In this document: positions 1 through 5,400 of the stretch, in pieces
How the letters are laid out: each line of letters starts with the position of its first letter
Position numbering within the stretch: position 1 is the first letter of the stretch
DNA from: Bacteroidota bacterium
GTDB taxonomy: Bacteria; Bacteroidota; Bacteroidia; Bacteroidales; Paludibacteraceae
NCBI GenBank assembly: GCA_017860335.1
Contig: JAFNAU010000145.1
Coordinates: 1-6,304 of the forward strand
Direction: 5' to 3'
DNA length: 6,304 nucleotides
Position numbers and translations under genes: made by a program
The notes under the pieces: generated by a model
Databases searched by the model: none
The model's input: the letters and a program-made list of their open reading frames with translations, nothing else
What the model was told of the DNA's origin: nothing

Positions 1-1
1 C

Positions 2-217
2 AAACGCCTGACACATACGGCAGGTAATTTCTACATCAACGACAAACCTACGGGCGCTGTAGTTGATCAGCAACCTTTCGGTGGAGGACGAGCCTCGGGT
101 ACCAACGACAAAGCTGGATCGGTCTTCAACCTGCTGCGATGGGTTTCACCTCAATGTATCAAAGAAACTTTTGTTTCGCCAACCGACTATATGTACCCGA
201 ATTTCCTGGAAAAATAG
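2..217 (+). CDS. pruA: L-glutamate gamma-semialdehyde (1-pyrroline-5-carboxylate) dehydrogenase, C-terminal fragment
   Basis: Only the last 71 codons are present; the gene enters from the left edge in the frame starting at base 2 and ends at TAG 215-217. The enzyme oxidises glutamate-5-semialdehyde to glutamate with NAD+, the second step of proline catabolism, in the cytoplasm. The fragment contains the signature tail of the P5CDH branch of the aldehyde dehydrogenase superfamily: GNFYINDKPTGAVV, then QQPFGG, RASGTNDKAG and LLRWVSP, ending in KETFVSPTDYMYPNFLEK. From memory this is closely similar to the C-terminus of animal and Bacteroidota P5CDH (ALDH4A1 type). In this family the stretch lies after the catalytic Cys domain and forms part of the C-terminal/oligomerisation segment. 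The catalytic Cys and Glu lie outside the window, so activity cannot be judged. A strong hairpin follows 39 bp downstream. Family assignment is very secure. Confidence 0.93.
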   Translation, partial: KRLTHTAGNFYINDKPTGAVVDQQPFGGGRASGTNDKAGSVFNLLRWVSPQCIKETFVSPTDYMYPNFLEK

Positions 218-256
218 AAGACGTTGTACGTTACAGCTTTCACGTTTCGATATTAT

Positions 257-300
257 AAACTAACCGGATGAATCCAGATCATCCGGTTAGTTTCAGTTTT
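257..300 (+). terminator. Intrinsic terminator after pruA, possibly bidirectional
   Basis: A perfect 15-bp inverted repeat, AAACTAACCGGATGA (257-271) and its complement at 279-293, encloses a 7-nt loop (ATCCAGA) and is followed by TTTCAGTTTT. It lies 39 bp after the pruA stop codon and between two convergent genes. The T-rich right flank supports termination of rightward transcription. The left flank is A/T-rich but has only a weak U-tract for leftward transcription. Confidence 0.85.
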
Positions 301-317
301 ATCCAAACTAGAAATTT

Positions 318-345
318 GAATTACGAGTTATGAATTATAAGTTAT
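318..345. repeat. Two tandem copies of a 14-bp A+T-rich unit
   Basis: GAATTACGAGTTAT (318-331) is followed directly by GAATTATAAGTTAT (332-345), matching at 12 of 14 positions. It sits between the pruA terminator and the 3' end of the minus-strand glycosylase gene. Repeats of the GAATTACGAATTA type are, from general experience, common low-complexity intergenic sequences in this phylum. No function is apparent. Confidence 0.6.
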
Positions 346-355
346 CTTCAAATAA

Positions 356-793
356 TCAACATTCACCGGCATAATCCACTCCCACACGGGGTTTGGTGAT
401 GTAATTCGTGTATGTTTCGCTGTTCTCGAGCCAGATGCGTGTTGAACGGGTTAAATCTTCCCCGTAGAAGCTTTTGTCTATTCTCAGGAGTTTTCCAACC
501 CTGCCCGAGCCTTTCACATTATCGAGACCGCAAATAAGCACTGCCTGTGGATGATTCTCTTCGCCCGTAACGATATTCAGCATCCAGTACATGCCGTAAA
601 TCAGATACACATAAACTTTGCCGCCCCGGAGAAACATGACCTCGGTGCGCAGTGTACGTCCCTTGCTGGCATGGCAGGCTAAATCCTCCCCTCCCAGATA
701 CGCTTCAGTAGCTGTAATCCGGTAACGGCAGCTTGTACCATCTTCGTGGAACCGCACCAGAGTTTTGCCCAGGAGTTCGCGGGCAACCACCAC
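356..793 (-). CDS. 3-methyladenine DNA glycosylase (AAG/MPG family), start unresolved and possibly degenerate
   Basis: The product belongs to the AAG/MPG family of monofunctional base-excision glycosylases, which flip out and remove alkylated purines such as 3-methyladenine. Recognisable blocks are RDAVVVARELLGKTLVR, the catalytic block TEAYLGGEDLACHAS (catalytic Glu and stacking Tyr of the family present), YVYLIYGMYWMLNIVT (Asn at the family position) and GRVGKLLRIDKSFYG, ending PRVGVDYAGEC. The coordinates given use GTG 793-791, just inside the RDAVVVA block; homology begins about 10 codons earlier, where no ATG is in frame. The open frame continues to an ATG at 1009, but that extension is antisense to the tRNA and its terminator and is not believable. 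An ATG at 855-853 in a neighbouring frame gives KLHKFF, resembling the usual N-terminus, and would need a one-base shift near the run of four T at 805-808. Conserved Arg (VLIRA) is Cys, GRTPR is GRTLR, GPG is GSG, and the usual GEWKD..W tail is missing. The family is sure; whether the gene works is doubtful. Confidence 0.75.
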   Translation of the reverse strand: MVVARELLGKTLVRFHEDGTSCRYRITATEAYLGGEDLACHASKGRTLRTEVMFLRGGKVYVYLIYGMYWMLNIVTGEENHPQAVLICGLDNVKGSGRVGKLLRIDKSFYGEDLTRSTRIWLENSETYTNYITKPRVGVDYAGEC

Positions 794-805
794 CGCATCG
801 CGGCT

Positions 806-835
806 TTTGCAATTTGAAAAATTTATGTAATTTTG
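806..835 (+). promoter_or_regulatory. Bacteroidota-type promoter of the tRNA-Gln gene
   Basis: A -33 box TTTG (806-809) is separated by 18 bp from a -7 box TAATTTTG (828-835), an exact fit to TAnnTTTG. The box ends 11 bp before the mature tRNA 5' end at 847, so transcription would begin a few bases upstream of the tRNA. The promoter overlaps the 5' part of the opposing glycosylase reading frame. Confidence 0.75.
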
Positions 836-846
836 CAGTCCGAAAC

Positions 847-917
847 TGTCCCATGGTGTAATGGTAGCATACCAGTCTCTGAATCTGTTTGTCCAAGTTC
901 GAATCTTGGTGGGACAA
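847..917 (+). tRNA. tRNA-Gln, anticodon CUG
   Basis: The cloverleaf can be drawn by eye. The acceptor stem TGTCCCA (847-853) pairs perfectly with TGGGACA (910-916), and A917 is the discriminator; CCA is not encoded. The D arm is GTG (856-858) with CAT (868-870), including one G-U pair, around a loop containing AATGGTAG. The anticodon loop CTCTGAA (877-883) holds anticodon CTG at 879-881 after the invariant T at 878, reading the Gln codon CAG. The T arm is CCAAG/CTTGG around TTCGAAT (893-909). U at position 1 paired to A fits glutamine tRNAs. The anticodon stem is weak: CCAGT (872-876) against TCTGT (884-888) leaves C-U and U-U mismatches at its two ends. The gene has its own promoter and terminator and appears monocistronic. 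Confidence 0.88.
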
Positions 918-921
918 CTGA

Positions 922-961
922 AAACGGCAATACATTTATTTGTATTGCCGTTTGGCTTTTT
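922..961 (+). terminator. Intrinsic terminator of tRNA-Gln
   Basis: A perfect 13-bp stem, AAACGGCAATACA (922-934) with TGTATTGCCGTTT (941-953), encloses the loop TTTATT. It is followed by GGCTTTTTA and starts 5 bp after the tRNA discriminator base. The A-run left of the stem would also give a short U-tract for leftward transcription. Confidence 0.9.
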
Positions 962-1042
962 ACCGAAAACACACAATATACATACTGAATAGCTGAATAC
1001 AACAAACATAATTGCTGAGATGTTATTTCTATAAAAGATATT

Positions 1043-1050
1043 TACTTTTG
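1043..1050 (+). promoter_or_regulatory. Candidate -7 box of the sixA-like gene
   Basis: TACTTTTG matches TAnnTTTG exactly and lies 54 bp upstream of the phosphatase ATG. No good TTTG -33 box is seen at the usual distance, where the sequence is TGTT around 1021-1024, so the call rests on the -7 box and its position. Confidence 0.45.
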
Positions 1051-1104
1051 TATTTTAGTTCAACGACTAAAGAACATTGCTTAAAACTTAAATCATAAAA
1101 TCAC

Positions 1105-1602
1105 ATGAAAATACTTACCATCGTCCGTCACGCCAAAGCCGAACAACCAGAGCCTACACAATCCGACTTTGACCGTAAACTTACTCCACGGGGAAAAAGG
1201 AATGCAGCCGAAATGGCTTCGTACCTTCATGCCAGGGGAATTAAGCCCGGTTTGATTATTTCAAGTCCCGCCAAACGGGCACTACAAACAGCTTCCATCT
1301 TCGCCGATGAGTTTTCAGTCGACAGGCAGCAGATCGTGAAGGAAAGTTTCCTGTATGGCCGCTACGATGTTCCGGAAATCAGGGAGATGCTAAACCTCGA
1401 TACAAAACCAACAGATTCGGTCTTCCTGTTTGGTCACAATCCTGCACTTTCGTGGCTCGCAGCTACACTCGCCCTGGGTTTTGGTCAGGGACTGCCTACA
1501 GCGGGAGTTGTCGTTATTGAATTCGATACTAACGACTGGAACGAAATAGACGCGTCCAACGGAAAAGTTGTGCTGTATAAATATCCGGCAGATTTGATTT
1601 GA
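1105..1602 (+). CDS. SixA-like histidine phosphatase family protein
   Basis: This 165-aa protein belongs to the small SixA branch of the histidine phosphatase (phosphoglycerate mutase-like) superfamily, which removes phosphate through a phospho-histidine intermediate. E. coli SixA acts on phosphohistidine of HPt domains or PTS proteins; the substrate here is unknown. The catalytic signature VRHAK places the nucleophilic His at residue 9 with Arg8. SSPAKRALQTA carries the conserved second Arg (residue 58), Glu80 fits the general acid region, and FGHNP supplies the second catalytic His (residue 111). Length is normal for SixA and the core set looks intact. The ATG directly precedes the first beta strand (MKILTIVRHAK) and has an A-rich leader without a Shine-Dalgarno, as is usual in the phylum. 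The DUF3419 gene follows on the same strand after 112 bp, but with a possible promoter of its own, so an operon is not clear. Confidence 0.9.
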   Translation: MKILTIVRHAKAEQPEPTQSDFDRKLTPRGKRNAAEMASYLHARGIKPGLIISSPAKRALQTASIFADEFSVDRQQIVKESFLYGRYDVPEIREMLNLDTKPTDSVFLFGHNPALSWLAATLALGFGQGLPTAGVVVIEFDTNDWNEIDASNGKVVLYKYPADLI

Positions 1603-1658
1603 CAACCCACTACGGGGAGTCCTTTCTGGATTTAAGTTCGAACATCATTATTTGGAAT

Positions 1659-1693
1659 TTTGCTATATTCAAACTACCGTATCTTACATTTTG
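1659..1693 (+). promoter_or_regulatory. Weak candidate promoter of the DUF3419 gene
   Basis: TTTG (1659-1662) and TACATTTTG (1685-1693) resemble the -33 and -7 boxes, but the -7 element has one extra base between TA and TTTG and the spacer is long (22 bp). It lies 22-56 bp before the ATG at 1715. Read-through from the sixA-like gene is equally possible. Confidence 0.25.
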
Positions 1694-1714
1694 ATGATTT
1701 AAACAATATGAAGA

Positions 1715-2797
1715 ATGGCATTTTTAGTTGATTTCGGCATCTCGCAGGAAGATTTTCACACAGAAGAAAAAATTCTCCAAATTGGAGAAGAAGATCTTAT
1801 CCTGTCGCTGGCAAGCGCCGGTGAAGTTCCGCTTTGTATCCTCAGCACACACGACAACATACGGCTGACAGCTGTTGATATTTCCGAAAAACAGATCTAC
1901 CTGACAAAACTTAAACTTACATCCGCTTTACAGCTTGATTTTCCACTGAACGGCAGGTTTCTCGGGTACGGAAAACTTGATACAGCAACCAGGGAGGAAA
2001 TTTACCGGAAACAAATCCGGCCTCATCTCACGCCTCAGGAAGCTGCTTTTTGGGACAGCAATCTGAAATACCTGAAGACGGGCGTAATAAATTCGGGAAG
2101 ATTTGAATATTACATCAATCAACTGCGATTTCTGCTGTACGCAATTATCGGAAAGAAAAACATCTTCGATCTGATCAACTGCCACACAACCGACGAGCAG
2201 GCTGAAATTTTTGACCGAAAAATTGCCGGACGTAAAAGCCTCCAGTTGCTCTTCAAAGTCGTTTTTCATCCCGCTATTTACCGAAAAAGAGGACTGCAGG
2301 ACCAGGCGCTCATACATGCCGACGGCACAACCGGCGAACGGTTTTACGCCAAATTCCGGAACTTCTGCACCGCCACTCCTGCATCAGAGAATTATTTTCT
2401 CCAGTATTTCCTCACGGGTGCATGCAAAACTGAACGGGCATTTCCACCCTACCTGAAACCGGAAAACAAGCAAAGACTGCTTGAAAATCTCACACGTTTC
2501 GAACTGATACATTCATCCTTCCGGGACGAACTGACACGGAAAGAAATGGGTTATTATAACAAAATTCACATTTCAAATCTTGGTGACTGGACCGGTGAAA
2601 CCGAATTTAAAGAATTAATCGGACTCCTGAAGGAGCGGCTAAATCCCGGAACCAGAATTTGTTACCGCTATTTGCAGAAAAATTATTTCAGGGATAGTTA
2701 TGGTGATTTGTTCGATAAAGATGAGCAGGCAGCAATATCAGCAGCAACAACGGACAGATTTCCGTTCTATAATCTGGTGGCATTGAGCCGAAAATAA
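1715..2797 (+). CDS. DUF3419 family (BtaA-like) SAM-dependent 3-amino-3-carboxypropyl transferase family protein
   Basis: This 360-aa protein resembles the DUF3419 family, whose characterised member BtaA moves the 3-amino-3-carboxypropyl group of S-adenosylmethionine to diacylglycerol, the first step of betaine lipid (DGTS) synthesis. Visible features are a Rossmann-type SAM motif I with LSLASAGEVPL (residues 30-40) and, one strand later, LTAVDISEKQ (51-60), whose Asp55 suits binding of the SAM ribose. A long, mostly helical insert follows (residues 95-280). Near the C-terminus are KIHISNLGDW (283-292) and a strand RICYRYL (314-320), placed as in the family. There is no signal peptide or convincing membrane segment. 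The ATG at 1715 is chosen because FGISQEDFHTEEKIL follows directly; an ATG at 1708 opens another frame of only seven codons. The stop lies 11 bp from the stop of the opposing GNAT gene. No BtaB-type methyltransferase is nearby, so the lipid product is not established; family is likely, substrate uncertain. Confidence 0.8.
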   Translation: MAFLVDFGISQEDFHTEEKILQIGEEDLILSLASAGEVPLCILSTHDNIRLTAVDISEKQIYLTKLKLTSALQLDFPLNGRFLGYGKLDTATREEIYRKQIRPHLTPQEAAFWDSNLKYLKTGVINSGRFEYYINQLRFLLYAIIGKKNIFDLINCHTTDEQAEIFDRKIAGRKSLQLLFKVVFHPAIYRKRGLQDQALIHADGTTGERFYAKFRNFCTATPASENYFLQYFLTGACKTERAFPPYLKPENKQRLLENLTRFELIHSSFRDELTRKEMGYYNKIHISNLGDWTGETEFKELIGLLKERLNPGTRICYRYLQKNYFRDSYGDLFDKDEQAAISAATTDRFPFYNLVALSRK

Positions 2798-2808
2798 TCC
2801 GCAGGCTT

Positions 2809-3879
2809 TCAGACCAGAGAATAATCCATAAACGAAACACCCTGTCGCAACGCGTCAAAAACATCCGGAGACATCCCATTGTTGCAAAAATAAAGTCCCG
2901 ATTTCAGTGTGAACTTCGGGAAGGAACTGAAGAACCGGAGATATTTACTTCGTTCATCTATACCCACCGTAAGAAAATGACACTGTTGCTTATAAGCCTG
3001 TTTACGGGCATGAGCTATTAAAATCCTCAGGGCTTCCTGATGTTCATCGCGGATGTAAAACGAGCGGATGTAAAGAACACGGATGTTCCCGTTCAGTCGG
3101 GGCAGATTCATCCGTGAGTTTGTCCATTTCACCTGTTCTGCCAACTTCATCAGGGGTTTGATATATCCCGGCACATCCACCAGTACTTCCTGTTTTAATT
3201 CCTCCGAAGCGGCAATTGCTATCGCGGCAACAACAACCCCGTTTTCGGTGACACACCATATCCGGGTGTCCTTATAAATATCATTCGGATAATTGGGTGC
3301 AAAACCGTACAGCTTCATTTCCTCCGAAAATAACTCATACCGGAAATCATCAACAGCTTCAATCCTGTATTTGCTGTTTTTTATTTCCGTAGCAGAAGGG
3401 ATAATCTGAAACACGCGAAAAACACTTCCCGCGACTATGGGTGGTACAGTTCTGAGTTTCCCCGACAAATAGGATGCAACTTCCCTGTTGCCCAATAGCA
3501 TCACTCCGAAAAACAAATCCGCCCCCTGCGACACCGATTGCCGGTAGACTTCTTCTACAAGTCTCACGCCCAGTCCTGAACCACGGTAATCTGGATGAAC
3601 TCTGAAATCGCAGGCATAATATGCTTTGCAGGATTTTCCTCCGATAAAAACATTTGTTTCCACCACCGAAACGGAGCCAACAATCCTTCCCTCCGCCACA
3701 GCGACTTTTACCAGATAATTTCCCTTTCGCTGTAACAACCTGAAAAAATCAGGTTTCCTTTCTACACGAAAAGAAAACTTCCCTCGCATACCTGATGAAG
3801 CTGCCAGACTGAGCAGTCCTTCATTATCGGATTGATCAGCATCACGGATCATAACGGCTTCTTCGGCTATAGTCTTCAT
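2809..3879 (-). CDS. GNAT family N-acetyltransferase, possible tandem GNAT architecture
   Basis: This 356-aa protein has an N-terminal GNAT acetyl-CoA-dependent acyltransferase domain at about residues 10-160. Motif A is clear, DFRVHPDYRGSGLG (residues 91-104), with the R-G-S-G-L-G pyrophosphate-binding loop, preceded by the beta strand GRIVGSVSVVE. The C-terminal half (residues 170-356) includes a strand-helix pattern around NIRVLYIRSFYIRDEHQE and ARKQAYKQQCHFLTVGIDE, which looks like a second, degenerate GNAT half; that is inference. No motif A is visible there. Two starts are possible: ATG at 3879, or ATG at 3852, which gives MIRDADQSDNEGLL, the usual beginning of a GNAT domain. The longer one is listed. 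No clear TAnnTTTG box is seen upstream on this strand. The gene converges on the DUF3419 gene with an 11-bp gap and no hairpin between. The acceptor substrate cannot be inferred; linkage to lipid modification by context is only a guess. Confidence 0.85.
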   Translation of the reverse strand: MKTIAEEAVMIRDADQSDNEGLLSLAASSGMRGKFSFRVERKPDFFRLLQRKGNYLVKVAVAEGRIVGSVSVVETNVFIGGKSCKAYYACDFRVHPDYRGSGLGVRLVEEVYRQSVSQGADLFFGVMLLGNREVASYLSGKLRTVPPIVAGSVFRVFQIIPSATEIKNSKYRIEAVDDFRYELFSEEMKLYGFAPNYPNDIYKDTRIWCVTENGVVVAAIAIAASEELKQEVLVDVPGYIKPLMKLAEQVKWTNSRMNLPRLNGNIRVLYIRSFYIRDEHQEALRILIAHARKQAYKQQCHFLTVGIDERSKYLRFFSSFPKFTLKSGLYFCNNGMSPDVFDALRQGVSFMDYSLV

Positions 3880-3970
3880 GGATGGAATATTGAATTCTTT
3901 TTTATTGTTGTCCGATAAAAAAACAGAAAAACATTTGTAATTTGACGTAATCGAAACAAATAAGAATATT

Positions 3971-3987
3971 AAGCCCTGCCAGGGCTT
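3971..3987. repeat. Short GC-rich palindrome
   Basis: AAGCCCT (3971-3977), GCC, AGGGCTT (3981-3987) is a perfect 7-bp stem with a 3-nt loop, followed by GCTTTTC. It has the form of a small intrinsic terminator, but no rightward transcript is expected to end here because the flanking genes diverge. It may instead be a dispersed intergenic palindrome or the end of an unseen small RNA. Confidence 0.6.
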
Positions 3988-4010
3988 GCTTTTCTGCCGT
4001 TATCAAATCG

Positions 4011-4092
4011 CTACAAATATTTTGCAACGCTGTTGTAAAAACAACCACAGATGGTACATTCCGACCTGTCGGAAGTGGCTAAATCTTTGTAG
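4011..4092. repeat. Structured intergenic element of two hairpin units with inverted ends
   Basis: The left end CTACAAATATTT (4011-4022) and the right end AAATCTTTGTAG (4081-4092) are inverted copies matching at 11 of 12 positions. Inside are two units, each beginning with a CYACARAT box and then a hairpin. Unit 1 is CTACAAAT at 4011, then TTGCAAC-gct-GTTGTAA (4022-4038, one G-U pair). Unit 2 is CCACAGAT at 4045, then TTCCGAC-ct-GTCGGAA (4059-4074, perfect 7 bp). There is no ORF. The form suggests a small dispersed repeat or MITE-like element, but copy number cannot be seen from one window. Confidence 0.6.
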
Positions 4093-4282
4093 TAAGATGT
4101 GAAAGATAAGATCGGACAATAGTAAAAAAATCTTTTAATTTATTTCTCCTGATAGTTTAATCCTGCATACTCCCTGCCACCTGCTGTTTATCGGTTTATA
4201 CAGAACAATAATCAATCAGAATAACATCGTTGTTCGGAAATAAGTTCGCCGGTTAAAGTTCAGTTTCGGGTATAGAATTCTC

Positions 4283-4311
4283 ATTGCTGCAACAATATTT
4301 TTTTAATTTTG
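4283..4311 (+). promoter_or_regulatory. Bacteroidota-type promoter of trmO
   Basis: ATTG (4283-4286) serves as the -33 box and TAATTTTG (4304-4311) is an exact TAnnTTTG -7 box, with a 17-bp spacer. Transcription would start near 4318, leaving a short leader before the ATG at 4341. This placement decides the trmO start: any upstream codon in the frame, such as TTG at 4284, lies inside the promoter. Confidence 0.65.
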
Positions 4312-4340
4312 TGCAGCGAATAACCTCAACGACTATCCGA

Positions 4341-5027
4341 ATGAAAACAACAGCACTCAAAATCATCGCCCGCATCCACACTGACTTCCCGACCAAGTTC
4401 GGCGTTCCACGTCAGAGTGGATTGATTGACACTCTGAAGTCCATGATCATATTCGAGCCCGAATACCGCAATCCCGACGCGCTGCGCGGACTGGAGGATT
4501 TTTCTCATATCTGGCTTATCTGGGGATTTTCGGAAGCCGAACGTGACGAATGGTCGCCCACGGTACGTCCTCCACGGCTTGGGGGTAACCGTCGAATGGG
4601 AGTTTTCGCCACCCGCTCTCCTTTCAGACCGAATGCCATCGGACTATCTTCTGTCAAACTCGAGGCTGTCAGTAAACATCCTGAATTCGGAACGGTTCTT
4701 TACATCTCGGGAGCCGATATGATGGACAATACGCCTATATACGACATCAAACCCTACCTGCCCTTCACTGACAGTCATCCCGATGCTTTCGGAGGATTTA
4801 CCGATACACTCCATGAATATAAGCTTGAAGTGAACTTTCCGGAGGATCTGCTAAATCTTTTTCCCACTCAATTGCACCGGGGACTTCTGGATGTGCTGGC
4901 ACAAGATCCGCGGCCATCCTATCAGAACGATCCGGAGCGGATTTATGGATTAGAATTCGCCGGATTTGATGTCCGGTTTAAAGTAGATGATTTTACCCTG
5001 AATGTGTGCGGGGTAGAAAAGCTGTAA
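4341..5027 (+). CDS. trmO: tRNA (N6-threonylcarbamoyladenosine(37)-N6)-methyltransferase TrmO (TsaA/YaeB family)
   Basis: This 228-aa protein belongs to the TsaA/VirR/YaeB beta-barrel family, whose E. coli member TrmO uses SAM to methylate t6A37 to m6t6A37 in tRNA-Thr(GGU), tuning decoding. Family blocks run the full length: IARIHTDFPTKFGVPRQSGL (residues 9-28), GLEDFSHIWLIWGF (50-63), then GVFATRSPFRPNAIGLSSV (87-105), the SAM and catalytic region. These are followed by GADMMDNTPIYDIKPYLPF (124-142) and DSHPDAFGGF (144-153). The C-terminal tail QDPRPSYQNDPERIYG (188-203) matches the tail typical of E. coli-type TrmO. The length is close to the E. coli protein (about 235). The ATG at 4341 is chosen because the promoter covers the upstream in-frame TTG and because conserved sequence starts just after it. 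It appears to be a single-gene transcript. The spacer downstream has no strong terminator close by. Confidence 0.93.
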   Translation: MKTTALKIIARIHTDFPTKFGVPRQSGLIDTLKSMIIFEPEYRNPDALRGLEDFSHIWLIWGFSEAERDEWSPTVRPPRLGGNRRMGVFATRSPFRPNAIGLSSVKLEAVSKHPEFGTVLYISGADMMDNTPIYDIKPYLPFTDSHPDAFGGFTDTLHEYKLEVNFPEDLLNLFPTQLHRGLLDVLAQDPRPSYQNDPERIYGLEFAGFDVRFKVDDFTLNVCGVEKL

Positions 5028-5272
5028 ATGCCGGGAAACACGACACCACTCTCCCATCCCTCTGTGCTTTAGAATCAATCCGTTAATAGGTATGCCATGT
5101 GTATATCTACTTTCGTGCATTATTACAACCACTATCCAGTCTGCGGAATACAAAGCAATAACCGTTCAAAACCCTCTTCCCATAGTCATTTACTTGTACT
5201 GTAAGTTGTTTAAAAGTCTTACAGGCATTTTTGCATTTAATAATATTTTACATTAACTTTACGAATTCATAT

Positions 5273-5307
5273 TGACATTTTATTATCATTGCAATCTGAC
5301 ATTTTAT
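5273..5307. repeat. 11-bp direct repeat TGACATTTTAT
   Basis: Identical copies lie at 5273-5283 and 5297-5307, with starts 24 bp apart, in the spacer upstream of the lipoprotein gene. Spacing near two helical turns would suit a pair of binding sites, but chance similarity in A+T-rich DNA is possible. Confidence 0.4.
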
Positions 5308-5365
5308 ATATACTCCACGCATTCAGCAGCCTTATAAATTGCCAATCACTGTATATCAGATATAA

Positions 5366-5394
5366 TCGCATTTTTACAAGGTAAATAAATGCGA
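5366..5394. repeat. Hairpin with a two-base bulge
   Basis: TCGCATTT (5366-5373) pairs with AAATGCGA (5387-5394); the inner TTAC (5374-5377) pairs with GTAA (5381-5384) around the loop AAG, leaving two unpaired bases on the right arm. There is no T-run after it, so it is not a standard terminator. A 13-bp palindrome, TATATC-A-GATATA (5352-5364), lies just before it. Confidence 0.55.
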
Positions 5395-5400
5395 CATACT

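Larger units (their letters stand above)
3880..4282. other. Long divergent intergenic spacer
   Basis: This region separates the minus-strand GNAT gene from the plus-strand trmO gene and has no credible ORF. It holds, in order, A+T-rich leader sequence of the GNAT gene, a GC-rich palindrome (3971-3987), an 82-bp structured repeat-like element (4011-4092), and about 190 bp in which I see nothing distinct. The trmO promoter follows at once, at 4283. Confidence 0.7.

Noticed and set aside
63..263. 66-aa plus-strand ORF at the left edge
   Set aside because: It is a shifted frame of the pruA 3' end; the pruA frame gives a clear family match.
705..935. 76-aa minus-strand ORF overlapping the tRNA
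   Set aside because: It is largely antisense to the tRNA and out of frame with the glycosylase; only its KLHKFF piece is of interest, as a possible lost N-terminus of the glycosylase.
794..1009. N-terminal extension of the glycosylase frame up to ATG 1009
   Set aside because: The added residues are the complement of the tRNA and its terminator (PTKIRTWTNR... is typical antisense-tRNA translation) and show no family similarity.
1003..1010. TATGTTTG on the minus strand, a perfect -7 box pointing left
   Set aside because: It lacks a -33 partner, and a transcript from it would meet the hairpin at 922-953 and run antisense through the tRNA. Chance match in A+T-rich DNA is more likely.
1708..1731. 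Seven-codon ORF (ATG 1708 to TGA) overlapping the DUF3419 start
   Set aside because: Too short and without support; could be a leader ORF but nothing in the sequence favours that.
1928..2317. 129-aa minus-strand ORF inside the DUF3419 gene
   Set aside because: Shadow frame opposite a well-supported coding sequence, with no recognisable domain.
4950..5153. 67-aa minus-strand ORF over the trmO 3' end
   Set aside because: Half of it is antisense to trmO, with no family features or promoter.
5199..5240. Hairpin CTGTAAG/CTTACAG as trmO terminator
   Set aside because: Only 7 bp with a 12-nt loop, over 170 bp past the stop codon, and with no proper T-run immediately after the stem.
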